The notes beneath the pieces were generated by a model that was not told the origin of the DNA, made no database searches, and saw only the letters and a list, made by a program, of their open reading frames with translations. From Bacteroidales bacterium (lineage in GTDB: Bacteria; Bacteroidota; Bacteroidia; Bacteroidales; UBA3663), in NCBI GenBank assembly GCA_017561935.1, contig JAFZBE010000039.1, positions 1-64,000 of the forward strand: a DNA stretch of 64,000 bases. The letters are read 5' to 3'. Below, piece by piece: positions 27,267-35,326 of this stretch. A program made the position numbers and the translations under genes. Each line of letters starts with the position of its first letter. The first letter of the stretch is position 1.

Positions 27267-28847
27267 ATGACAAGCGAAGTTGTTATCGATGTGCAGCCCA
27301 CCGAGATTACCATCGGTCTTCTCGAAGACGGCAGGCTCGCCGAATATCAGCGCGAGCGACAGGATGCCAGTTTTTCGGTGGGCAACATCTACCTGGCGCG
27401 CGTCAAGAAGCTCATGCCAGGACTCAACGCTGCATTCATTGATGTGGGGCACGAAAAGGAAGGATTCATTCACTATCAGGATCTTGGCCCGCAGTTCAAG
27501 ACGCTGGCCAAGTACGTCAAGCAGCAGATCTCCGACCGCAAGCATCTCATCCCTGTCGAGCGCTTCAAGCGCGAACCCGATATGGACAAGGACGATGTCG
27601 TGGGCGAAGTCCTCACCGTAGGACAGGAGATACTGGTGCAGATCGCCAAAGAACCGATCAGTACCAAAGGGCCGCGCCTCACATGCGACCTCTCCCTGCC
27701 GGGGAGATTCATGGTACTCATTCCATTTCAGGACAAGGTTTCGGTGAGCACGAAAATCAAGTCAAGCGAAGAGAAGAGCCGTCTCAAGCAGATCATCGGC
27801 AACATCCGCCCGAAGAATTACGGCGTTATCATACGCACGTCAGCCCAGGGGATGGGAGCCGAGGAGCTTACCCAGGAGCTTACTTCGCTGGTCAAGCGTT
27901 GGGAAGAATGCGTGACCACACTCATGAAAGGCAAGCTGCCCAGCCTCTGCTACGAGGAGACCAGCCGTGCCGTGGCATTACTTCGTGACATCTTTAACCC
28001 CTCGTTCGAGAACATCTGGGTCAACGACCCGGCCACGTTTAGTCAGATAAAGGATTATGTGAGTCTGATCGCCCCTGAAAAGGCAGACGTCGTAAAACTC
28101 TACGAAGAGGAACAGCCCATCTTGGATAAGTTCGCGGTGACGCGCCAGATCAAGTCGTCACTCGGCAAGACCGTCTCGTGCAAGGAAGGTGCCTACATCA
28201 TCATCGAGCACACCGAAGCCCTGCACGTCATCGATGTCAATTCAGGTCATCGCAGCCGACAGGCCGAGGATCAGGAAGAGAACGCCCTGCTGGTTGATAT
28301 GGCGGCAGCCGAAGAGATTTGTCGTCAGATGCGGCTCCGCGATATGGGCGGCATTGTGGTGGTCGATTTCATCGACCTCAACAAGAACGAACATCGCGAG
28401 CAGCTCTACAAGCACGTCAAGGAGCTCATGGCACGCGATCGTGCCAAGCACAACATCCTGCCGCTCTCGAAGTTCTGCCTCATGCAGATCACGCGTCAGC
28501 GCGTGCGTCCAGTCATGGACGTGCAGACTGCCGAATCCTGTCCCGTTTGCGGAGGCCGCCATGTGGTCAAGCCCTCCCTCCTGTTCTGCGACAGGTTGCA
28601 GGAGAAGCTCGACACGCTGACCTCCGAAATGAAAGTGAAGAATTTCCGCCTCCACGTGCATCCGTTCATTGCAGCCTACATTCGCCAGGGCTGGTTCTTC
28701 AGGAGCCTCTACTGGCAGTGGCGGCGGCGCTATGGCATGGCCTGGCGACTCATCACCGACCAGTCCATGGAGCTGCTACAGTACAAGGTCTTCGATGCCG
28801 ATCGCAACGAGATAGACCTCAGTCAACCCATTGATGCACACGTGTGA
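27267..28847 (+). CDS. rng: Ribonuclease E/G family endoribonuclease
   Basis: A 526-residue enzyme. An S1 RNA-binding domain (about 35-125, 'GNIYLARVKKLMPGLNAAFI') is followed by the catalytic domain with Mg-binding aspartates in 'HVIDVNSG' and 'VVVDFIDL', and the Zn-link 'CPVCGG'. It lacks the long degradosome tail of RNase E, so RNase G is the better name. It processes rRNA and mRNA 5' ends. It lies downstream of HU and a bS22-like ribosomal gene, separated by a structured leader. A 14-bp hairpin spans its stop codon. Confidence 0.94.
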   Translation: MTSEVVIDVQPTEITIGLLEDGRLAEYQRERQDASFSVGNIYLARVKKLMPGLNAAFIDVGHEKEGFIHYQDLGPQFKTLAKYVKQQISDRKHLIPVERFKREPDMDKDDVVGEVLTVGQEILVQIAKEPISTKGPRLTCDLSLPGRFMVLIPFQDKVSVSTKIKSSEEKSRLKQIIGNIRPKNYGVIIRTSAQGMGAEELTQELTSLVKRWEECVTTLMKGKLPSLCYEETSRAVALLRDIFNPSFENIWVNDPATFSQIKDYVSLIAPEKADVVKLYEEEQPILDKFAVTRQIKSSLGKTVSCKEGAYIIIEHTEALHVIDVNSGHRSRQAEDQEENALLVDMAAAEEICRQMRLRDMGGIVVVDFIDLNKNEHREQLYKHVKELMARDRAKHNILPLSKFCLMQITRQRVRPVMDVQTAESCPVCGGRHVVKPSLLFCDRLQEKLDTLTSEMKVKNFRLHVHPFIAAYIRQGWFFRSLYWQWRRRYGMAWRLITDQSMELLQYKVFDADRNEIDLSQPIDAHV

Positions 28848-28864
28848 TTTCACGTGTGCATCAA
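28831..28864 (+). terminator. Hairpin spanning the rng stop codon
   Basis: A perfect 14-bp stem (TTGATGCACACGTG with its complement at 28851-28864) and 6-nt loop. The rng TGA (28845-28847) is in the loop. It is followed by TAGTATTTTCTTT, a moderate T-run, so termination may be partial. Confidence 0.55.
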
Positions 28865-28880
28865 TAGTATTTTCTTTCCC

Positions 28881-30485
28881 ATGTCCGTTATTCGTCTTGA
28901 AAATGCCCTCGGTCGCCTGCCGCAGACGCGGATGCGTGAGCCCGTCAACTTCTCGCTCGAAGCTGGCGAGCACATTGCCGTGATGGGACCCAATGGGGGA
29001 GGGAAGACCTGCCTCGTCGATCTCATCACCGGTCGCAACCTGCTCATGCAGGGGCGGCTCGCGTATGACTTCGGTCCCGGCACCAAGCCCACGGCCTACG
29101 GCAACATCGTGCAGCTCACCTTCGAGGACGCGCTCGGTTCGGTCGAGAAACCCTATTACTATCAGCAGCGCTTCAATAGCCAGGACCGCGACGAGTCACC
29201 CCTTGTGATGACCGTGCTCAAACGCGCCTTGGCATCGGGCGGCGTCACAGCCACCGGACTCTCGGCCGACGATGCCCGCCAGGCAGGGCATGGACTCACG
29301 CACGACGAAGCCGTGGCAGCAGGCAGCGAGGACTACACCGAGTTCCTCCAGAATCCCCTGCTCGACACCTTCATGATGCGCGACCTCCTCACCAAGCGCA
29401 TGGTCCTCCTCTCCAGCGGCGAAATGCGACGCTATCAGCTCTTCAAAGCCCTACTATCCTCAAACCCCTCAAACCCCTCAAACCCCCGCCATCGGCGCGT
29501 CCTCATCGTGGATAATCCGTTTATAGGCCTTGACGCGCCTATGCGCGCGCAGCTCGACCAATTCTTCCAACTCCTTGTCGATAGTGGGGAAGTGCAGATC
29601 ATCATGATACTCTCGATGCTCGACACCGTGCCAACCTACATGACGCATGTCGTTGAGGTGAAGGATATGAAGGTAGGAGAGAAGCGCACGCGTGCCGAGT
29701 ACCTTGCCACGCTGCCCGACTTCAAGGCATCGCCTGCAGCATCGCTCACGCCCCAGCTGCGCGAACAGATAGCCAAGCTCCCCGTCATGCCTGTGGCCAA
29801 CCTCACAGCCGATGGCAGTGTTACCGACGAAGTGATCAGTATTCGCGACCTCACCTTGCCCTTGCCCGACACCGATCGCGTGCTCTACAACGGGCTTGAT
29901 TGGAAGGTATGTCGCGGCGAACATTGGGCATTGCAGGGCAGGAACGGCTCAGGCAAATCCACGCTGCTCAGCCTCGTATGCGCCGACCATCCCGCAGCCT
30001 ACGCTTGCGACATCTCGCTCTTCGGACGCCGACGCGGCACGGGCGAATCCATTTGGGAAATCAAGAAGCACATCGGTTTCGTCAGCCCCGAGTTCCATCG
30101 CGCCTACAAGGAGAACCGCCCCGCCATCGACATTGTGGCAAGTGGGCTGCACGACTCGGTAGGACTTTACAAGCGCCCACGTCCCGAGCAGGTCGAGGAT
30201 TGTCTCTTCTGGATGCGCGTGTTCGGCATCGATCACCTGCACGACCGCATGTTCCTCACCCTATCGAGTGGCGAACAACGTCTGTGTCTCCTTGCACGCG
30301 CCTTTGTCAAGGATCCTGCGCTGCTCATACTCGACGAACCCCTGCACGGCCTCGACACCTATCGTCGTCACCTCGTGCGCGATGTCATCGACGCCTTCTG
30401 CCGCCGTCCCGACAAGACCCTCATCATGGTTTCACACTACGAAGAGGAACTGCCTGCCAACATTACGCATCGGTTGGTGTTGTAA
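28881..30485 (+). CDS. Double ABC ATPase (ModF/PhrA-like, no membrane domain)
   Basis: A 534-residue cytoplasmic protein with two ABC domains. Domain 1: Walker A GPNGGGKT, signature 'LSSGEMRRYQ', and Walker B 'LIVDNPFIGLD', in which Asn replaces the catalytic Glu. Domain 2: GRNGSGKST, 'LSSGEQRLCLLAR', 'LLILDEPLHGLD'. This layout matches ModF/PhrA-type proteins of unknown role. Start chosen at ATG 28881 ('MSVIRLENALGR'), since an upstream start would lie in the rng hairpin. A (Ser-Asn-Pro)3 insertion comes from three 9-bp repeats at 29459-29485. The last 105 bp are repeated at 32544-32648. Confidence 0.88.
   Translation: MSVIRLENALGRLPQTRMREPVNFSLEAGEHIAVMGPNGGGKTCLVDLITGRNLLMQGRLAYDFGPGTKPTAYGNIVQLTFEDALGSVEKPYYYQQRFNSQDRDESPLVMTVLKRALASGGVTATGLSADDARQAGHGLTHDEAVAAGSEDYTEFLQNPLLDTFMMRDLLTKRMVLLSSGEMRRYQLFKALLSSNPSNPSNPRHRRVLIVDNPFIGLDAPMRAQLDQFFQLLVDSGEVQIIMILSMLDTVPTYMTHVVEVKDMKVGEKRTRAEYLATLPDFKASPAASLTPQLREQIAKLPVMPVANLTADGSVTDEVISIRDLTLPLPDTDRVLYNGLDWKVCRGEHWALQGRNGSGKSTLLSLVCADHPAAYACDISLFGRRRGTGESIWEIKKHIGFVSPEFHRAYKENRPAIDIVASGLHDSVGLYKRPRPEQVEDCLFWMRVFGIDHLHDRMFLTLSSGEQRLCLLARAFVKDPALLILDEPLHGLDTYRRHLVRDVIDAFCRRPDKTLIMVSHYEEELPANITHRLVL
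29459..29485. repeat. In-frame 9-bp repeat (CTCAAACCC)x3 inside the ABC gene
   Basis: Three identical CTCAAACCC units encode Ser-Asn-Pro three times between the signature and Walker B of ABC domain 1. The same unit occurs in recN (41847-41892) and in the porD upstream gap (44094-44130). Confidence 0.85.
30381..30485. repeat. 105-bp direct duplication, copy 1 (3' end of the ABC gene)
   Basis: The last 34 codons and stop of the ABC gene. It matches 32544-32648 at about 99 of 105 positions. Confidence 0.9.
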
Positions 30486-30509
30486 AGGCCAATAGATTTA
30501 GGTGTGTTT

Positions 30510-30537
30510 ACGCTTCATGAACATGGTTCCGATTCTC
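30510..30537 (+). repeat. 28-bp inverted repeat, left copy
   Basis: Core CGCTTCATGAACATGGTTCC. Its reverse complement is at 32414-32441 with 27 of 28 matches. The two copies bracket the ATPase gene. Confidence 0.85.
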
Positions 30538-30598
30538 TTTTTTCTTTTTTATACTCTCGCCACTTCACACAGCACACATATACGATTTTTTGTGAGTA

Positions 30599-30682
30599 TT
30601 TTGTAGAATATCGTATTCAAAAGAGCTGATTTTTGTAAAATATCGCATTCTAGAACCATGTTTTTTTGTAAAATATCGCGTT
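30599..30682 (+). promoter_or_regulatory. Three phased direct repeats upstream of the ATPase gene
   Basis: Copies of TTTTGTAAAATATCGCRTT at 30599-30617 (two changes), 30631-30649 and 30664-30682. Starts are 32 and 33 bp apart, about three helical turns, so all lie on one face of the DNA. The last copy ends 16 bp before the -7 box. They look like an operator array, possibly for autoregulation. Confidence 0.6.
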
Positions 30683-30698
30683 TTAAAGATATTTTTTG

Positions 30699-30706
30699 TA
30701 TCTTTG
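30699..30706 (+). promoter_or_regulatory. -7 box of the ATPase gene
   Basis: TATCTTTG, 20 nt before the ATG at 30726. It makes the in-frame start at 30696 impossible. Confidence 0.7.
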
Positions 30707-30725
30707 CACCAAAAATCAGATAATA

Positions 30726-32006
30726 ATGATAGACAAAAGGACATTAGAATTCATTCTGACTGACCAGCAGGAAGAAATAGAAGGAAGAACAGATGAAACA
30801 TTGTGCCATAGAAAGGAAGAGCTGTTTGTTGATGTCAAAAGCTCTCAGGCACAAGTCGTGATTGGTGTTAGACGAAGCGGCAAGTCAACTCTTTGTTATC
30901 AAGCTTTGCAGCGCCAAGGTGTGAAATATGCATACGTTGACTTCGACGATGAACGGCTGACGAACCTTCAAGCCGAACAGCTGAACGACGTGCTGGAAAC
31001 ACTATATAAAATTTATGGCGACTTCCAGCACCTTTTCCTCGATGAAATACAGAATGTGGAGGGTTGGCATTTGTTCGTGAACCGGATACTTAGAAAAAAG
31101 ATGCATGTGATTATTACAGGTTCTAACGCCAAACTTCTCAGTGGTGAATTGGCCACACATTTGTCTGGTCGCAATAAAGAAATAGTTCTCTACCCATTCT
31201 CTTTCAAGGAATTTTGTCTGTTAAAAGAGGTGGACATAGAAAGGCGAACCACGAAGGCTGAAGCTTTTCGCAGGGCTGCATTCGATGAATATATGAAACA
31301 GGGAGGATTCCCCGAACTGCTGTCTATTGAGGACAACAAGAGTTACGTTAGAACGCTTGTTGAGAACATCCTAAAGAGGGACATCGAACAGAGATACAAG
31401 ATTTCTTATAAGGCTACTTTTGAGCAACTCGCCCACCATTTGCTAAACGTCTCACCAGCCATCATCGTCACTACAGATTTGGCCAACCTGTTCCATTTCA
31501 AGTCGGAGCACACTGCTAAAAACTACATTAACTACCTAAAACAGGCCTATATGCTGATAGGGGTACAGAAGTATTCACAGAAAAGCAAACAAAGGGCTGT
31601 TCAAGAGAAGATCTATGCCGTCGACGTTGCGATGATGGATCAGCGCGAGAATGCCTTTGCTGGAGAAAATCTGGGGCATCGACTTGAAACCACCGTAGCT
31701 ATACATCTGATGAGAAAATGTAAGATGGAGGGGCTTGATATCTATTATTTGAACGACCGTTCTGGCGAATGTGATTTTGTCGTTTGTAAAGGGAATCAGG
31801 TTGTTCAAGCTATACAGGTGTCGTACGATATTTCCGCAGAGAAAACTCGCAAACGCGAGATCAATGGTTTGCTGCTCGCAGCCAGACACACTAATTGCAA
31901 GAATTTATTGTTGCTCACCGATCACGAGACTGGAGAAATCGAACAAGACGGACAAAGAATGATGGTTCAGCCTGTTTACGAATGGTGCTTAGAATTAGGA
32001 TTATAA
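30726..32006 (+). CDS. AAA-family ATPase with DUF4143 C-terminal domain
   Basis: A 426-residue cytoplasmic protein. The AAA_14-type ATPase has Walker A GVRRSGKST (47-55) and Walker B 'HLFLDEIQNV', then 'IITGSNAKLLSGELATHLSG'. The DUF4143 part has a winged-helix-like region and a C-terminal nuclease-like fold ('GHRLETTVAIHL', 'GECDFVVCKGNQVVQAIQVS', a D...QxS/Y pattern). The function of the family is unknown, and copies are often scattered and horizontally acquired in Bacteroidetes. It is more AT-rich than the genes before it. It is bracketed by inverted repeats and by a duplication of the neighbouring gene's end. Confidence 0.9.
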   Translation: MIDKRTLEFILTDQQEEIEGRTDETLCHRKEELFVDVKSSQAQVVIGVRRSGKSTLCYQALQRQGVKYAYVDFDDERLTNLQAEQLNDVLETLYKIYGDFQHLFLDEIQNVEGWHLFVNRILRKKMHVIITGSNAKLLSGELATHLSGRNKEIVLYPFSFKEFCLLKEVDIERRTTKAEAFRRAAFDEYMKQGGFPELLSIEDNKSYVRTLVENILKRDIEQRYKISYKATFEQLAHHLLNVSPAIIVTTDLANLFHFKSEHTAKNYINYLKQAYMLIGVQKYSQKSKQRAVQEKIYAVDVAMMDQRENAFAGENLGHRLETTVAIHLMRKCKMEGLDIYYLNDRSGECDFVVCKGNQVVQAIQVSYDISAEKTRKREINGLLLAARHTNCKNLLLLTDHETGEIEQDGQRMMVQPVYEWCLELGL

Positions 32007-32543
32007 AATAATTCTCAAATTCTCTTGAGATTAAATAAAGTATGTTCGGATAGAATTATATCCATAAAGATTGGGATAGCAAATATTTATCATCTTCTCA
32101 GAATGTCGGCCGTCAGAGTGCTTCCTCCAATTTTTATAGGATATTCGGTTTCGCAAATGCGGAATCTCCAGTTGAGAAGGTCTAAGTATTCGCTGAACTC
32201 GCGGTTCAGAATGGAAAATTTTATCGTCAGTTTATGTCAGTCATTACACCATTCTTTAAAGGAAATGCGCCCGTACAAGCCTCCGTACCTGCCTCTGCAC
32301 AAACCTCCACACAAGCCTCCGCACGCACGAAGCATCGGATAAAGAGTCCCGACGTCCCCAAACACGTAGCGAATAATTCTCTTCGCCACGACTATATTCG
32401 CTTCCATCGCACTGAGACTCGGAACCATGTTCATGAAGCGTCGTTGAGATTATCTTGGTCATTCCGTGATCAGTGCTTTGCGGATGGCTATCTTGTTCAT
32501 TGCTTTATTTGTCATAAGAGAAAAATTACGCGAGTGTCTTGTC
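32007..32543. other. Non-coding remnant region right of the ATPase
   Basis: No convincing gene in 537 bp. It contains AATTCTCAAATTCT just after the ATPase stop, a tract of short CCTCC-type repeats (about 32275-32330), the right 28-bp inverted repeat, and short open frames on both strands that do not look like known proteins. It reads like decayed insert DNA. Confidence 0.55.
32414..32441 (-). repeat. 28-bp inverted repeat, right copy
   Basis: Reverse complement of 30510-30537 with a single mismatch. It lies 102 bp left of the second copy of the ABC 3' end. Confidence 0.85.
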
Positions 32544-32648
32544 GATGTCATCGACACCTATTACCGCCGTCCCGACAAGACCCTCATCATGGTTTCACAC
32601 TACGAAGAGGAACTGCCTGCCAACATTACGCATCGGTTGGTGCTGTAG
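32544..32648 (+). pseudogene. Duplicated 3' end of the ABC ATPase gene (copy 2)
   Basis: Repeats 30381-30485 with four changes in the first 27 bp and two in the last 8. It still encodes '...RRPDKTLIMVSHYEEEL' to the stop, but without the rest of the gene. The open frame starting at 32466 runs into it by chance and is not a gene. Confidence 0.85.
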
Positions 32649-32651
32649 GTC

Positions 32652-33251
32652 TCAATGGATGGTGATTCCGAGTATGTAGTAATGGGGGACGTATTTCAGG
32701 ATGTCCGACGAGAGGTCGGGCTTGATGATGTCCTCTCCGCAGCAGCGCGTCACCTTGTACTCCGCATCATACCAGAATGAGCAATAGCACACCAGCGGAA
32801 TGAAGTATTCCTTTTCCAGTGGCGTTGTGAGTTCAAAGGGTTTCGAGATGTATGAGTAGATGTATTTGTCCTCACTCTCCCAGTAGATTGGCTTGAGTTT
32901 CAGTGAGGAATTGAACGAAATCGTGTTCTCCAGGCTGAAGCAGAATTCGGCCAAAGAATCTTTCTCCGAGGGAAGGAACCCGAAGATCAGCTTGTCGCCT
33001 TTTGACTCGAAGGTATAAGGCATAAGGAGTTGCGGATAGTCTTCAACCTCTTTCCCGTTCACGAATTCCCTGAAGTTTACAGTCAGATTCCTGCCTTTTA
33101 TCGCACTGACATCAAAGCTATAAGCCTTATATCCCTTTGCATTCAGCAAGGGGATATAGTCGTTGATGGTTGGCTCGTTCAATTTCAGTTCCTGACTATA
33201 TCCCACCATTGCGACCAGGGCAAGCAGGAGGGTGATGATGGTTTTGTTCAT
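32652..33251 (-). CDS. Exported protein, DUF5041-like (tentative)
   Basis: A 199-residue protein with signal peptide MNKTIITLLLALVAMVGYSQ. The mature part begins 'ELKLNEPTINDYIPLLNAKG' with beta-rich segments ('NLTVNFREFVNGKEVEDYPQ'), which I recall from Bacteroides DUF5041 proteins; that assignment is from memory. Function unknown. Its signal-peptide coding DNA is almost identical to that of the next gene (about 33220-33251 against 34333-34364). It starts 12 nt downstream of the thioredoxin-like gene's stop, probably one transcript. Confidence 0.7.
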   Translation of the reverse strand: MNKTIITLLLALVAMVGYSQELKLNEPTINDYIPLLNAKGYKAYSFDVSAIKGRNLTVNFREFVNGKEVEDYPQLLMPYTFESKGDKLIFGFLPSEKDSLAEFCFSLENTISFNSSLKLKPIYWESEDKYIYSYISKPFELTTPLEKEYFIPLVCYCSFWYDAEYKVTRCCGEDIIKPDLSSDILKYVPHYYILGITIH

Positions 33252-33263
33252 AGTTGTTCCTGT

Positions 33264-34370
33264 TTATTTGTCATTGGTGAAGATCTCCGAAAGCTTCCTT
33301 TCGATATCCTCACCACGCAGGTTGCGGGCGAGGATGGTGCCATCGGGGGCAAAGAGGATGATGTGGGGGATGCCACGGATATAGTATGCATCGGTGGCGA
33401 TCTCCTGTGAGTTGATGATTTGCGGGTAAGGAATATGATCTTCTTCAATGGCCCTCAACGTGGCTTTAGGTTCGTCCCATGCAGCAATGCCGACCACCTG
33501 AAGGCCTCGTTCCTTGTATTTATTGTAGGCTGCGATGAGGTCTGGAATCTCCCCACGGCAGGGACCGCACCACGAAGCCCAGAAATCGACGAGCACATAC
33601 TGGCCACGGCCCACGTAGTCGCTGAGACGGGTGGTCTTTCCGTCATATTCCACAGCGAAGTCCACAAATTTCTCACCCACATTCGGACTGAAGAAGGCTT
33701 CGCCCGACTCCATGCGGATGCCCATGGAGCTGAGGGCAAGTTTCATCTGGTTCCATACGTCACCCGCCTTGATTCGCCGACTCATCAGGTCGAGCCATGT
33801 CGCAGTCTGCAGTGGAGTGCGGCCAAGGACCATCGCCAGCTCAACCATTCCCAGGACATCGTCGTTGTGGCGATTCAGTTCGCTCCGCATCAGGTTGTCG
33901 AGACGTTGTTGTTCGATGGAGTCACCATATAGCAAGGGGGAGAAAGCGTTTTGAAAAGTGCCGAAATCCACGTTGAGGGGAGTGCCTGAGGGATGATTCA
34001 GGAATCGGATGGAGTCTTCGTCCTGAGCGAGACGTTGCAGGTCCATGTAGAGGTGCGTCGTTCCATTCTCCAGGAAAAACCAGGGCGACATAATCTCTGG
34101 CATCGTACCCTTTTTCGTGATGGATCGCAGATTGAAAGCTGCTGCTTCGTCAAGCGTTCCTTCTATGGGCAACAGTTCCCCTTTGACGACCTCCACGGTG
34201 TCGATGACTGTGTTGACTATACGCATATCCGACATCCATTGATTCAACAGCAGTTTTGTGTTCATCGTCGAATCGCCCACCGTTCCTTCCAGTCGGTAGC
34301 GGATTTGTCCTTCACTCGCCATAGCTATAAAGGCAAGCAGGAGGGTGATGATGGCTTTGTTCATTTTCAT
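33264..34370 (-). CDS. TlpA/ResA-like thiol-disulfide oxidoreductase
   Basis: A 368-residue exported protein. The signal peptide (MNKAIITLLLAFIAMASEGQ, counting from the third codon) is followed by a DUF4369-like N-terminal domain (about 22-125), a helical linker, and a thioredoxin domain from about 230. The active site is WCGPC (Cys268, Cys271), with 'GIPHIILF' carrying the cis-Pro. Such proteins reduce or shuffle disulfides in the periplasm. Operon with the DUF5041-like gene. The physiological partner is unknown. Confidence 0.88.
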   Translation of the reverse strand: MKMNKAIITLLLAFIAMASEGQIRYRLEGTVGDSTMNTKLLLNQWMSDMRIVNTVIDTVEVVKGELLPIEGTLDEAAAFNLRSITKKGTMPEIMSPWFFLENGTTHLYMDLQRLAQDEDSIRFLNHPSGTPLNVDFGTFQNAFSPLLYGDSIEQQRLDNLMRSELNRHNDDVLGMVELAMVLGRTPLQTATWLDLMSRRIKAGDVWNQMKLALSSMGIRMESGEAFFSPNVGEKFVDFAVEYDGKTTRLSDYVGRGQYVLVDFWASWCGPCRGEIPDLIAAYNKYKERGLQVVGIAAWDEPKATLRAIEEDHIPYPQIINSQEIATDAYYIRGIPHIILFAPDGTILARNLRGEDIERKLSEIFTNDK

Positions 34371-34419
34371 TTTTTATTGTGCCATTCTTCGTTGCAGTTT
34401 CTATGCAAGATTCCGTTCT

Positions 34420-35019
34420 CTACCATCCGTCAATCTGGAAACATATTCCTATACTGATTCCCAAATCGTGAATGAACTTGTTTCTATAATCATTCCTTCG
34501 GGTATCGAACGCATAATAAGGTAAAACGCCGTCATTTATACTGGCCATTATGCCAATGTCTGGAGTGATATGAACCTTTACACCTATTGCGGGTGAAACA
34601 AATAGGTTGAAATCGGTTTTCTTGCTCGATATGGAATACTTCTGATTGATATCTACGTTCTTTTTTCCAAACATTCCAAATCCTCCAACACGAAGATTTG
34701 CAAAGGGAGAAAAACGCTTGTCAAGAAAGAAGTAATGTGTACTTAGAAAGACGGGTATAGCAGAAAAGTCATACTTCTCATGGTGACTGTATCCGATACC
34801 ACCTCCAATGGCAAATTGCTCGTTAATGAACACTTCGTGCAGGTAGTTCGCAGAAATACATTTATCACCATAATCGCCAAGCCCTTGCGAAGAAGAAACG
34901 TCAATAACATTCAGACAACCGTTTCCTGGGTCAAAGGATACCTGAGCCACCGTAATGGTCGCTATTGACATCATAGACAACAGGAGCAGGAATATTCTAA
35001 TGTGTTTCTGATTTTTCAT
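34420..35019 (-). CDS. Outer-membrane beta-barrel protein
   Basis: A 199-residue protein with signal peptide (cleavage about ITVAQ). Alternating strands follow ('FAIGGGIGYSHHE', 'FSPFANLRVGGFGMF', 'FNLFVSPAIGVKVHI', 'HDLGISIGICFQI'), as in small OmpW/OmpA-type barrels of Bacteroidetes. No specific function can be assigned. It has its own -7 box at 35045-35052. Confidence 0.7.
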   Translation of the reverse strand: MKNQKHIRIFLLLLSMMSIATITVAQVSFDPGNGCLNVIDVSSSQGLGDYGDKCISANYLHEVFINEQFAIGGGIGYSHHEKYDFSAIPVFLSTHYFFLDKRFSPFANLRVGGFGMFGKKNVDINQKYSISSKKTDFNLFVSPAIGVKVHITPDIGIMASINDGVLPYYAFDTRRNDYRNKFIHDLGISIGICFQIDGW

Positions 35020-35044
35020 TCCCTATAATTTTTGTTTTGGTGTG

Positions 35045-35052
35045 CAAATATA
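35045..35052 (-). promoter_or_regulatory. -7 box for the beta-barrel gene
   Basis: The minus strand reads TATATTTG, 26 nt upstream of the ATG at 35019. Confidence 0.65.
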
Positions 35053-35215
35053 CATATTTATTGGCAGAATAGCACGGAAAAGGTATATGTGATTAACTTA
35101 AAATAACGATATACAATTGTTTTTACAATGTTTTATAAAATTGTGGTAGATAATTGTTAGTTCGCCATGAAAAACTACACTTTTTTGTTTGTTTTTTATT
35201 TCCCATTTCAATGTA

Positions 35216-35270
35216 TGACCAATCTTGGTCAAGATTGGTCATGCTGCGATAGGATAGAGCACTCATTCAG
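35216..35270. repeat. Solitary copy of the hairpin-array element
   Basis: A perfect 12-bp inverted repeat (TGACCAATCTTG, 2-nt centre, complement; 35216-35241) is followed by GCGATAGGATAGAGCACTC, the same linker and half-core that build the 84-bp array at 40953. It lies 3' of the minus-strand deiminase gene. The rest of 35053-35326 is AT-rich without a gene. Confidence 0.75.
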
Positions 35271-35326
35271 TATGTGTTGATAGAGCGAGAATGGATCGGT
35301 TCTTCTGTGCTTTGATGTGGAAAAGG

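Noticed and set aside
32237..32462. Minus-strand ORFs of 65-68 codons right of the ATPase
   Set aside because: Two overlapping frames, compositionally odd, partly built from short CCTCC-type repeats; no homologue recognised.
32466..32648. 60-codon plus-strand ORF
   Set aside because: Its last 34 codons are the duplicated ABC gene end and the rest is chance open sequence.
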